Made by a program: the position numbers and the translations under genes. Source: Flavobacterium panacagri (GTDB lineage: Bacteria > Bacteroidota > Bacteroidia > Flavobacteriales > Flavobacteriaceae). Taken from it: 64,000 bases of DNA. Below are positions 17,574 through 25,521 of this stretch, piece by piece. The notes below the pieces were generated by a model. It made no database searches and was not told where the DNA came from. It saw only the letters and a program-made list of their open reading frames with translations. Numbering within the stretch: position 1 is the first letter of the stretch; each line of letters opens with the position of its first letter. The stretch is from NCBI RefSeq assembly GCF_030378165.1, contig NZ_CP119766.1, positions 3,968,001 to 4,032,000 of the forward strand, written 5' to 3'.

Positions 17574-18316
17574 TATTTTTTTATTAAATCACAATACCAA
17601 AATCCAAAATCAAAAGCACTTTTATCATTTGTATCACAAGCTGTATTTGATGAATCCTGACTTTCAGGTTTTTCATATTTTCGATAAACAATTTCACCGA
17701 TTTCAAAATCTATTGGTTTAGAAAAAATTGGACCGTCGAATGCAAAAGTGTGAAATTCGCCATTCTCTCCGCAGACATCAACGTTTTCGGGTAAATCATT
17801 TATAAAATCCTCATCGATAATTCTTCCGACGAAACTTTTGCCTAAATATTTTTCATTAACACAAACGACAATAGTTTTAAATCCTAACGAAATAAATTCC
17901 CAGATCAAATCTTTAGTTGATACTTTCCAGATAGGAAATACACCTTTAAAGCCAATCTTTTCTAATTGTTTTTCTCGATATAATCGTAAATCTTCTAAAA
18001 AAATATCTCCAAAAACAGAATATTTTATGCCTTCATTTTTTAATTCTGTCAGCGTTTCCATCATTACATTTTCATAAACTTCCATTGTAGGCATTTCTGG
18101 AATTTCCATAATTTTTAATGGAATTCCAATGCTTTCTGCCTGCGCTTGTAATAATTCTACACGAACGCCATGCATAGAAATTCGCTGGTATTGCTGGTTT
18201 ACGCTAGTGAGTAAATATTCAATTTTATAATCAGGGTTTTGTAGGATTTTGTAAAGAGCCAATGCTGAATCTTTTCCGCTGCTCCAATTAAATAAAGCTT
18301 TTTGAGATATAGACAC
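17573..18316 (-). CDS. Dph6-like ATP-binding protein (diphthine-ammonia ligase family)
   Basis: A 247-residue adenine-nucleotide alpha-hydrolase of the DUF71/Dph6 family. The PP-loop FNWSSGKDSALALYKIL is at residues 9-25, and EGIKYSVFGDIFLEDLRLYRE is the conserved second motif. In eukaryotes the family amidates diphthine, which bacteria lack, so the bacterial substrate is open. It heads a three-gene minus-strand operon and is divergent from the M1 aminopeptidase gene. Confidence 0.85.
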   Translation of the reverse strand: MSISQKALFNWSSGKDSALALYKILQNPDYKIEYLLTSVNQQYQRISMHGVRVELLQAQAESIGIPLKIMEIPEMPTMEVYENVMMETLTELKNEGIKYSVFGDIFLEDLRLYREKQLEKIGFKGVFPIWKVSTKDLIWEFISLGFKTIVVCVNEKYLGKSFVGRIIDEDFINDLPENVDVCGENGEFHTFAFDGPIFSKPIDFEIGEIVYRKYEKPESQDSSNTACDTNDKSAFDFGFWYCDLIKK

Positions 18317-18376
18317 GATTTTGTATTTTATAATGTAAACTTACAAATTTCATTCTATTTGTTTGTGAAAGGTTTG

Positions 18377-18384
18377 TAACTTTG
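18377..18384 (+). promoter_or_regulatory. Candidate -7 box for the M1 aminopeptidase
   Basis: TAACTTTG fits the TAnnTTTG consensus and lies 27 bases ahead of the start codon. A TTTG at 18358-18361 is slightly too close to be an ideal -33 box. Confidence 0.4.
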
Positions 18385-18411
18385 GGATTTTAGCCTTTAC
18401 ATTGATTTTAG

Positions 18412-20472
18412 ATGAAATACATTTTCCTATTATTTACCGGATTTATTTTTGCACAGCAAACACAGAATGTTGATTTCAAATCGGTTTCAGGGCAATTGTC
18501 TTTGAATTCAAAAGAAAAGACAATTTCTGGTACTGTAGATTTTCTATTTGAGGTTCTAAAGGATTGTGATACGATTTCGCTTGACGCAAAAAACATGGAA
18601 TTTTCCAATGTGAAAATTAACGACAATGAAGTAACCATTCAAAATAACAATAAACAATTAAAATTGATTTCTCGTTTTGAGAAAGGACAAAATCATTTAA
18701 CCTTCAATTACAAAACAAGGCCAAAGCAGGCCTTATATTTTGTTGATATTGAAAATGATGAAGTTCAGATCTGGACACAAGGACAAGGAAGATATACCAG
18801 CAATTGGTTTCCAAGTTTTGATGATGTAAATGAAAAGTTGATTTTCAATTTAGGAATTTCATTCGATAAAGAATATCAGGTTGTGTCTAACGGACTTCTA
18901 AAAGAAAAAAAAGAAAATGGAAATCTAATTCATTGGCAATACAAAATGGAAAAACCAATGAGTTCTTATTTACTCATGCTGGCAATTGGAAAATTCGATA
19001 AAAAAGAATTCAAATCTAAAAGTAAAATTCCTTTAGAGTATTATTATGAGCCAAAAGACTCCAATCGTTTTGAGCCTACATATCGATATTCGAAACGTAT
19101 TTTTGATTTTCTGGAGAAAGAAATCGGAGTTAAATATCCTTGGCAGATTAATAGACAAATTCCAGTTCGTGATTTTTTATATGCGGGAATGGAAAATACA
19201 ACTTCAACACTTTTTGCGACTCGTTATGTCGTAGATTCAATTGGTTTCTGCGATCGAAATTATACCAATGTTGATGCCCATGAATTGGCACATCATTGGT
19301 TTGGCGATTTAATTACAGCGGAAAGCAGTACGCATCATTGGCTTCAGGAAGGATTTGCCACTTATTTTGCTTTGTTGGCAGAAAAAGATATTTATGGAGA
19401 AGATTATTTTTACTCAAAATTATATGACACTGCACAGCAAATCAAATTTGCCTCCAGAACCGATACAATTCCAGTTTTGAATGCTAAAGCAAGTTCGTTA
19501 ACATTTTATGAAAAAGGAGCTTGGGTTTTATTTGTTCTGCATGAATCTATTGGAGATAAAGCTTTTAAAAAAGCGATAAAGAGCTATTTAAATAAGTATG
19601 CTTATAAAACAGTAAATACACAGAATTTTTTTGATGAAATTAGAAAAGTATCAGATTTTGATTTAGAGAAGTTTCAAAAGACTTGGCTGGAATCAACCGC
19701 TTTTGATACACCAACGGCAAATGCATTACTGAGCAAGAACAAAACCATTGAGAAAAGACTGGAAATAGATAAGTTAAAGAAAACAGCTTTAACTGAAAAA
19801 GCAGATATTCTAAAAGTTACTTTAGCATCTAATGTTTATCGTTCTGTGAAAGAAGCGGTTGTAGATCAATTAGAGAATGAAAAATACGAAGCAAAGAAAG
19901 AGCTTCTACTTTTAGCATTAGAAACCAACGATATTCAGGTTCGACAAAATGTAGCCGAAACTTTAACTAAAATCCCGGAAGACTTCAGATTAAATTATGA
20001 AACTTTATTGGATGATAAATCCTATCAGACACAAGAAATAGCTTTATATTGGCTTTGGCGAAATTTTCCGGCTCATAGAACTGCCTATTTGGATAAATCA
20101 AAAAACTGGATTGGTTTTAATGATTATAATCTGCGTACATTATGGCTTTCACTGGCATTATCAACAACAAATTACATTTCTGATCCTGAGCCTTTGATTA
20201 CTGAATTAATCGCTTTTTCATCTACTAAATATGAAGCCACAACTAGACAAAATGCTTTAGAAAAATTAATTGCCTTTAAAATAATTAACGATCAGGTTTT
20301 GAGTAATTTAGTTGGAGCAACAACGCATCATATGTGGCAGTTTTCAAAGTTTGGAAGAGATACGATCCGACTTTTATTAAAAAATCCTGAAATGCGTACT
20401 TCATTTAATAGAATTTTGCCTAATTTGAACCCCGATGAGCAATTTCAATTAGATCGTTTGTTGAAAGAGTAG
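18412..20472 (+). CDS. M1 family aminopeptidase, secreted
   Basis: A 686-residue zinc aminopeptidase. A signal peptide (KYIFLLFTGFIFAQ) implies export. The exopeptidase motif is present as YAGMENTTS, and the zinc site as HELAHHWFGDL with the third ligand Glu in HHWLQEGFATYF. The C-terminal part is a helical region typical of M1 peptidases with HEAT-like repeats. It probably trims peptides in the periplasm or outside the cell. Single-gene unit, divergent from the Dph6-like operon. Confidence 0.94.
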   Translation: MKYIFLLFTGFIFAQQTQNVDFKSVSGQLSLNSKEKTISGTVDFLFEVLKDCDTISLDAKNMEFSNVKINDNEVTIQNNNKQLKLISRFEKGQNHLTFNYKTRPKQALYFVDIENDEVQIWTQGQGRYTSNWFPSFDDVNEKLIFNLGISFDKEYQVVSNGLLKEKKENGNLIHWQYKMEKPMSSYLLMLAIGKFDKKEFKSKSKIPLEYYYEPKDSNRFEPTYRYSKRIFDFLEKEIGVKYPWQINRQIPVRDFLYAGMENTTSTLFATRYVVDSIGFCDRNYTNVDAHELAHHWFGDLITAESSTHHWLQEGFATYFALLAEKDIYGEDYFYSKLYDTAQQIKFASRTDTIPVLNAKASSLTFYEKGAWVLFVLHESIGDKAFKKAIKSYLNKYAYKTVNTQNFFDEIRKVSDFDLEKFQKTWLESTAFDTPTANALLSKNKTIEKRLEIDKLKKTALTEKADILKVTLASNVYRSVKEAVVDQLENEKYEAKKELLLLALETNDIQVRQNVAETLTKIPEDFRLNYETLLDDKSYQTQEIALYWLWRNFPAHRTAYLDKSKNWIGFNDYNLRTLWLSLALSTTNYISDPEPLITELIAFSSTKYEATTRQNALEKLIAFKIINDQVLSNLVGATTHHMWQFSKFGRDTIRLLLKNPEMRTSFNRILPNLNPDEQFQLDRLLKE

Positions 20473-20540
20473 AATATAGAAAATAGAGTAAAGAAAATAG
20501 ATTTTAGGAGAAGTCTATTCTCCATTTTCTATGTTCTTTT
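20473..20540. repeat. Short AT-rich palindrome of ATAGAAAATAGA words
   Basis: Left words ATAGAAAATAGAGTAAAG pair with CTCCATTTTCTATGTTCTTTT on the right. Same design as the larger palindrome at 13135-13232. It may end transcription of the aminopeptidase gene. Confidence 0.55.
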
Positions 20541-20583
20541 ATCTTAAAATAAAAAAAACAAAAATAAAACCTACAATACATTT

Positions 20584-21492
20584 ATGAGAGCATTGGTTAT
20601 TTCAGGTGGCGGTAGTAAAGGCGCTTTTGCCGGAGGTGTTGCCCAGTATTTAATAGAAGAAAAAAAGCACGAATACGATTTGTTTTTAGGAACTTCAACA
20701 GGAAGTTTATTAATTCCGCATTTAGCTCTCGGTCATATTAAAAAAATACATTCCGTTTATACCAATGTCACAATGGCAAGTATTTTTAATATTTGTCCTT
20801 TTGTGGTTAAAACCAAAGATGGAGTTGACATTGTAACGATCAATCACTTTAATGTTTTACGTCAGTTTTTTAAAGGAAAAAGAACCTTTGGCGAGAGCAA
20901 AGGGTTAAGGAAATACATCCAGAATAATTTTTCTCTTTCTGATTTCAATAACCTTAAAAAACTGAAAACTGATGTTATTGTAACAGTAACTAATTTTACT
21001 AAAAACGAATCAGAATATAAATCGGTTAAAGATTGTACTTATGAGGAGTTTTGTGAGTGGTCCTGGATTTCCAGTAACTATGTTCCCTTTATGAGTTTAG
21101 TTGAAAAAAACAATTGTGAATATGGTGACGGAGGATTTTCTAGTTTAGTTCCAATACGCGAAGCTATCAATAGAGGAGCTACTGAAATTGATGTTATTGT
21201 TTTAGAAACAGAAGTAAATACAACTAAAACAGTTATTGGGAAAAATCCATTTTCATTAATGATTGATTTGTTCCGAATTGCTTTAGATCAAGTCGAAAAA
21301 CACGATATTGCTATTGGAAAACTTATGGCAAGCAATAAGAATGTTAAACTTAACTTATATTATACTCCAATAAAATTAACGGATAACGCCTTAATCTTTA
21401 ATAAAGATGTTATGAAAGAATGGTGGGAGCAAGGTTATGAATATGCACAGAATAAATCGGAAGTTATGAGTGATAATAAGATATTGATTTGA
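20584..21492 (+). CDS. Patatin-like phospholipase
   Basis: A 302-residue serine lipid acyl hydrolase. The oxyanion loop (ISGGGSKGAFAGGV, residues 6-19), the nucleophile elbow GTSTG and the catalytic DGGFSS form the Ser-Asp dyad set of the patatin family. There is no signal peptide, so it acts in the cytoplasm or at the inner leaflet. A HAD-type protein follows after nine bases, suggesting co-transcription. The lipid substrate is unknown. Confidence 0.9.
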   Translation: MRALVISGGGSKGAFAGGVAQYLIEEKKHEYDLFLGTSTGSLLIPHLALGHIKKIHSVYTNVTMASIFNICPFVVKTKDGVDIVTINHFNVLRQFFKGKRTFGESKGLRKYIQNNFSLSDFNNLKKLKTDVIVTVTNFTKNESEYKSVKDCTYEEFCEWSWISSNYVPFMSLVEKNNCEYGDGGFSSLVPIREAINRGATEIDVIVLETEVNTTKTVIGKNPFSLMIDLFRIALDQVEKHDIAIGKLMASNKNVKLNLYYTPIKLTDNALIFNKDVMKEWWEQGYEYAQNKSEVMSDNKILI

Positions 21493-21501
21493 GATTTTAT
21501 T

Positions 21502-21936
21502 ATGATAATTTCCTTTGATCTTGACGATACTTTAATATCAAAAAATAAATTTGATCTAGAGCATATCAATTTATTTCAAAGACTTTTTGAAATTGAAAGA
21601 ATAAGAAAAGGGACAATATATTTGTTTAAAGAACTAAGGAAAAGAAAACATAAAATTTATGTTTATACAACTTCTTTTAGAAGCGAATTGAGGATTAGGT
21701 TAATGTTTTATTCTTACGGCATTTCTGTTGATTATATTATAAATCAACAGAAACATCAAAGAAAATTAAAAACACAAACTATTAAATGCTCTAAATTTCC
21801 TCCAATGTTCAATATCGATATTCATATCGACGATTCACTAGGAGTAAAAACAGAAGGAGAGAAGTTTGGATTTCAAACAATTATAATTCATGAAATGGAT
21901 GAGAATTGGATTCAAAAAATTCTTGGATCAATTTAA
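21502..21936 (+). CDS. HAD superfamily hydrolase-like protein
   Basis: A 144-residue protein starting IISFDLDDTLIS, the HAD motif I with nucleophile and acid/base aspartates. Motif II is probably VYTTSF, and a late HIDDSLGVK supplies acidic residues of motif IV. It is small and lacks a clear cap, so it may be a phosphatase of the minimal class. It follows the patatin gene closely. Confidence 0.75.
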   Translation: MIISFDLDDTLISKNKFDLEHINLFQRLFEIERIRKGTIYLFKELRKRKHKIYVYTTSFRSELRIRLMFYSYGISVDYIINQQKHQRKLKTQTIKCSKFPPMFNIDIHIDDSLGVKTEGEKFGFQTIIIHEMDENWIQKILGSI

Positions 21937-21946
21937 ACAGTTGAGT

Positions 21947-22651
21947 ATGAAAAAAATAAGTTTATTAATTTGTTTTGTTTTCGGTTTCAATTTATGGAGC
22001 CAAAATTTGTGTAGAACTGAAATTCTGCCAAAAGAGGAATTATTTCCTAAAAATGAAATGAATAAGTACTTAAAATATAATTTTTCAGACTTATGGAACA
22101 AAACAGATAATAATTTGGTTTATGGTGTCATTGGTGATAATTATGAAAGAATATTAATTAAGATTGTTTCAATTCAAAAAAGTAAAGAGAAATCAAGCGA
22201 GTATTGGGTTGTTGGTACCTCTAGAGTTAAATCTAATAGTTGCAATTTTAAAGGAAAAATAACAATTATATCAATTAATGAACTGAAACAAGCAAAGTTG
22301 GGTGTTGATGACGAATATAAAAATGCTGGAATAAAAAAGCAAGGATTGTTAAAAGCTGTTTATGAGTTTGTTGAAGACTCAAAACAAAAAGGTTCTGGTA
22401 AATTTTCAGGAATATTAGAATCAATGTGGTATTTGGATAAGAACAATTTGATACAATACAATGATATCGAGATTGATTCAGATAAATATTTTAATAACGC
22501 TTTTACTGGTGTTTGGAAATCAAATAATTCAGGAAAAGAAAAAATATGCAATTGGGGAGACTACAGAGTTCCAAATGTAAATTGCGATTTTGATATTGGT
22601 AGTGCAGAAATAAGCGTTTCTCAAAAATATCAAAAGAATGGATGGAAGTAA
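21947..22651 (+). CDS. Secreted protein of unknown function
   Basis: A 234-residue protein using the ATG at 21947, because the residues from there (KKISLLICFVFGFNLWSQ) form a clean signal peptide while the longer frame would overlap the HAD gene. I recognise no domain. The C-terminal half is rich in charged and aromatic residues (GVWKSNNSGKEKICNWGDYR). It comes eleven bases after the HAD gene, so it may belong to the same operon. Confidence 0.65.
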   Translation: MKKISLLICFVFGFNLWSQNLCRTEILPKEELFPKNEMNKYLKYNFSDLWNKTDNNLVYGVIGDNYERILIKIVSIQKSKEKSSEYWVVGTSRVKSNSCNFKGKITIISINELKQAKLGVDDEYKNAGIKKQGLLKAVYEFVEDSKQKGSGKFSGILESMWYLDKNNLIQYNDIEIDSDKYFNNAFTGVWKSNNSGKEKICNWGDYRVPNVNCDFDIGSAEISVSQKYQKNGWK

Positions 22652-22658
22652 AATCTAT

Positions 22659-22760
22659 ATGAAATTTCCGTTTATCAAAAAGTTAGGATTTACTTTATCC
22701 TGCCCAAGTTTTAGGCTTCAATATTGGGAGTTTGGTTATGATCCGATCAGAATAAATTGA
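22659..22760 (+). CDS. Tiny 33-residue open frame, doubtful
   Basis: An ATG-initiated frame of 33 residues, beginning KFPFIKKLGFTLS and ending YWEFGYDPIRIN, lies between the secreted protein and the SRPBCC membrane protein. It has an aromatic-rich tail unlike random sequence. It could be a small peptide, the tail of a decayed gene, or chance. Confidence 0.25.
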   Translation: MKFPFIKKLGFTLSCPSFRLQYWEFGYDPIRIN

Positions 22761-22797
22761 AAGTTATGAAGTGAAAAAAAATGATTTAAGATTAGAT

Positions 22798-23733
22798 ATG
22801 AAAAAATATTACGGAATTATCTTTAGCGTTCTATATGCCTTGTTCTTTAGGTTTTTAGTAGAAATAGATGTATTAGATTTTAATTCATTAGATTATTTAA
22901 TCATTGTGCCTGTTTTTTTAGCCTGTATCCCATTTTTACTAGACCCAAAATCTTTTGTTGATAATAGTATTTTAAGGACTATTCTTTTTCCTTTGACAGC
23001 ATCAGTTTTGTTTTTATTGGTTGCTTTTATTTTCCGACTTGAAGACATGGGAAGTTTAATACTTCTATTGCCTCCGTATGTAGTTATTTCAGTTCTTGTA
23101 AGTTTAGTTTTGAGAGTTGTAGTCTCAATACAAGTGAATTACAACAAAAAAAGTATAGCTAAAAGTAGTTTGTTTTTGCTTGCAGTTCCTATTGCTTTTG
23201 GAAATATTGAAAGATATTTTGAAAAGAAGGAGTCTAAGTTTGAAATCTTTCAGACTATTAGAATTGATGCACCGGTTGATGTTGTATGGAACAATTTGTT
23301 TTCTGTTCCTAATTTGAAGAATTCGATAGATAATTCAGTTTATAATTATTTAGGATTTCCAAATCCAGTAAAATCGGATTATAATTCTATGACTAATGTG
23401 AGATTAGGGTATTTTGATAACGGTGTTATTTTAAATGAAAAAGTTGTAGAATGCAGTAAATATTCTAAACTATCGTTTGATATAGATGTTGAAAAATCTA
23501 AACTAGATAATAGCCAGACTTTTAAACATGTTTTTAAAAATGAAAATTTAGTATTCAATTCAATTACTTATAAATTAAAAAAATTGAATAGTTCACAAAC
23601 AGAATTAACACTTTTATGTAATTATAAAATTAGAACAAATGTTCCCTTTTACGGAGAATTTTGTTCTAAAAATATAATCTATGATTTTGAGAATAAGCTG
23701 TTAAAAGCTTTAAAGAAAAAGATCGAAGAATAA
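22798..23733 (+). CDS. Membrane protein with C-terminal SRPBCC-like domain
   Basis: The ATG at 22798 gives 311 residues; an in-frame GTG at 22771 is less likely. Four or five hydrophobic segments fill the first 140 residues. The C-terminal part (IRIDAPVDVVWNNLFSV, then a long beta region and a final helix ALKKKIEE) has the SRPBCC/START-like ligand-binding pattern. Such fusions are poorly characterised. It ends a loose plus-strand run that begins with the patatin gene. Confidence 0.6.
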   Translation: MKKYYGIIFSVLYALFFRFLVEIDVLDFNSLDYLIIVPVFLACIPFLLDPKSFVDNSILRTILFPLTASVLFLLVAFIFRLEDMGSLILLLPPYVVISVLVSLVLRVVVSIQVNYNKKSIAKSSLFLLAVPIAFGNIERYFEKKESKFEIFQTIRIDAPVDVVWNNLFSVPNLKNSIDNSVYNYLGFPNPVKSDYNSMTNVRLGYFDNGVILNEKVVECSKYSKLSFDIDVEKSKLDNSQTFKHVFKNENLVFNSITYKLKKLNSSQTELTLLCNYKIRTNVPFYGEFCSKNIIYDFENKLLKALKKKIEE

Positions 23734-23738
23734 TAAAG

Positions 23739-24260
23739 TTACCAAAGTTCAGCCACTTCACTTTTAATGAAGCTCAAAGCGGCATTACTCGGTGATTGTT
23801 TTTCTAATAAATCATTCAGAATTACTTCGCGTAATTTATCTGCATTTTCAACTTTATCACTCATTGCGGCTTTACGTATCATTTGGATTGTGGCATTTTT
23901 AGCCGTTGTGATGATAGTCCAACATTCATCAGACATATAAATCTGCTGTGTTAAATTGTGTTCAAATTCTTGTTCGATTTGCTCTATCACATAATTTTCG
24001 TAATCGTGCTTATTTTGCGATATAGGTGAAACTCTAATTAATAATTTAGTCAAATTAATACGTTCCAAAAATAAAGTCATACGCTCGTATGCCTGAAGAC
24101 GAACAGGAAGTGATTCTTTATGAGCTTGTTTGTTTAGTAAGAAAGCACGTTTTCTGTCATTGTTTTTGATGTGCAGTTCAAAAAAACGATAAGCTACAAC
24201 TCCCGTAACTAGAGCTGGTAAAGTATAGCTGGCAAGCTCTATTATTTTATTAAAATCCAT
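23739..24260 (-). CDS. Membrane-anchored protein of unknown function
   Basis: The likely start is the ATG at 24260, giving 173 residues that begin DFNKIIELASYTLPALVTGV, a single membrane anchor. The rest is helical and cytoplasmic (RLQAYERMTLFLERINLTKL). I recognise the type as a common flavobacterial hypothetical protein without known function. It is convergent with the SRPBCC gene and divergent from the TSUP transporter. Confidence 0.7.
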   Translation of the reverse strand: MDFNKIIELASYTLPALVTGVVAYRFFELHIKNNDRKRAFLLNKQAHKESLPVRLQAYERMTLFLERINLTKLLIRVSPISQNKHDYENYVIEQIEQEFEHNLTQQIYMSDECWTIITTAKNATIQMIRKAAMSDKVENADKLREVILNDLLEKQSPSNAALSFIKSEVAELW

Positions 24261-24383
24261 TGGTATAATTTTTAAGCAAAAATATACTTTTTGAGGAGAA
24301 ATCCATTTTAAATTTTTATCAATAAACAAAATGGAAGCAGTACTTTTGGAACTTCTTTTTAATGTGATTGAAATATACTTTTA

Positions 24384-25151
24384 ATGGATTCATACATAAT
24401 ACTTTTCCTTTGTTTGGCCGCTTTCGCAGCAGGATTTATTGATGCCATTGTTGGCGGCGGCGGATTAATTCAAACTCCGATGGGATTAATTCTGTTACCT
24501 AATCTTCCAGTTTCGACTGTTATAGGAACTTTAAAAATTCCAGCTTTCAGTGGCACTGCCTTTGCCGCTTTCCAATATTTAAAAGAGGTGGTAATTCAGT
24601 GGAAATTATTAATCATAATGATGTGTCTGGCGGTTCCGTCTGCTTTTTTAGGATCGACAGTTTTGACACTTGTCAGCAATGATTTTATGAAACCGCTTTT
24701 GCTTGTGGTTTTGTCATTATTGTTTATTTATACGTATGCCAAGAAAAATTTCGGACAGCACGTGGCCAAAGATCATTCTGAAGTAACACAAATATTTTAT
24801 GCCGTTGTAATCAGTATAATTGTTGGTTTTTACGATGGATTCATCGGTCCAGGAACTGGGAGTTTTTTTGTGGTTGCGTTTATAGCACTTTTAGGTTTCG
24901 ATTTTCTTCATGCTTCGGCGAATGCTAAAATGGTCAATTTGGCGACTAATTTTGGTTCAATTTGTTTGTTTATGATTAAAGGAAAAATCATTTGGACTAT
25001 TGCAATTCCAATGGCAATTAGTAACGGACTTGGAGGATGGCTTGGTGCTAAACTTGCAATTAATAAAGGAAATGGTTTTATTAGGATTTTCTTTTTGATT
25101 GTGGTGGTTGGAACTTTAATCCGATTTGCTTATGATGTGTTTTTTAAATAA
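24384..25151 (+). CDS. TSUP family transporter (TauE/SafE-like)
   Basis: A 255-residue inner-membrane protein with about eight hydrophobic segments. The two family repeats are visible as AAGFIDAIVGGGGLIQTP near the start and VGFYDGFIGPGTGSFFVVAF in the middle. Members move sulfite, sulfoacetate or similar anions; the substrate here is unknown. A TACTTTTG -7-like box is found about 35 bases upstream. Confidence 0.93.
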   Translation: MDSYIILFLCLAAFAAGFIDAIVGGGGLIQTPMGLILLPNLPVSTVIGTLKIPAFSGTAFAAFQYLKEVVIQWKLLIIMMCLAVPSAFLGSTVLTLVSNDFMKPLLLVVLSLLFIYTYAKKNFGQHVAKDHSEVTQIFYAVVISIIVGFYDGFIGPGTGSFFVVAFIALLGFDFLHASANAKMVNLATNFGSICLFMIKGKIIWTIAIPMAISNGLGGWLGAKLAINKGNGFIRIFFLIVVVGTLIRFAYDVFFK

Positions 25152-25330
25152 GACACTAAGATTCTTAGGCGCTAAGTTGCTAAGTTTTTTTTATAGATGT
25201 TGGTTTAAACCAACAGTCAATGAAATTGTGCAGGCAGGGCTTTAGCCAAACTTTACAATTTTAGCTAAAGCCGAATTACTGTTATAATTTTATTTTTTTT
25301 AATGTTTAAAGAAAGCCAATTGTTTGAATC

Positions 25331-25390
25331 TAGCCCCGATTGAGGCGATATCCTCGCAGCGGAGCGGAGAGATAAAGCCGAAAGCGGGAG
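25331..25390 (+). repeat. AGCCCCGAT / AGCGGGA structured dispersed element
   Basis: About 60 bases that start with TAGCCCCGAT, contain GGCGATATCC and end GCCGAAAGCGGGAG. The GC content is far above the surroundings. I recall elements with these end motifs recurring in spacers of Flavobacteriia. Whether it equals a named RNA family such as Flavo-1 would need a covariance search. Confidence 0.55.
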
Positions 25391-25494
25391 ACCATGCCAG
25401 AAAAAAAGCCTATTTTTTGGCTTCAATAAAAACTTAGTCCCGATAACTATCGGGATAGCATCTCAGTATCTTAGGAACTTTCTTTTTTAATTCT

Positions 25495-25513
25495 TAATTT
25501 TGCATAAAAGGAG
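25495..25513 (+). promoter_or_regulatory. Promoter -7 box and strong Shine-Dalgarno for pcrA
   Basis: TAATTTTG (25495-25502) matches the -7 box, followed at once by AAAAGGAG (25506-25513) placed 8 bases before the ATG. A strong Shine-Dalgarno is uncommon in this window. Confidence 0.5.
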
Positions 25514-25521
25514 ATAATTAC

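Larger units (their letters stand above)
25152..25521. repeat. 370-bp spacer stacked with five repeat types
   Basis: In order the spacer holds CTAAG-word repeats (25157-25185), a perfect palindrome TGTTGGTTTAAACCAACA (25198-25215), an inverted repeat GGCTTTAGC / AGCTAAAGCC (25238-25272), an AGCCCCGAT...AGCGGGA element (25331-25390), a small AAGCC/GGCTT hairpin, and the palindrome TCCCGATAACTATCGGGA (25438-25455) followed by CTCAGTATCTTAG words. No gene is seen in it. Confidence 0.7.
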
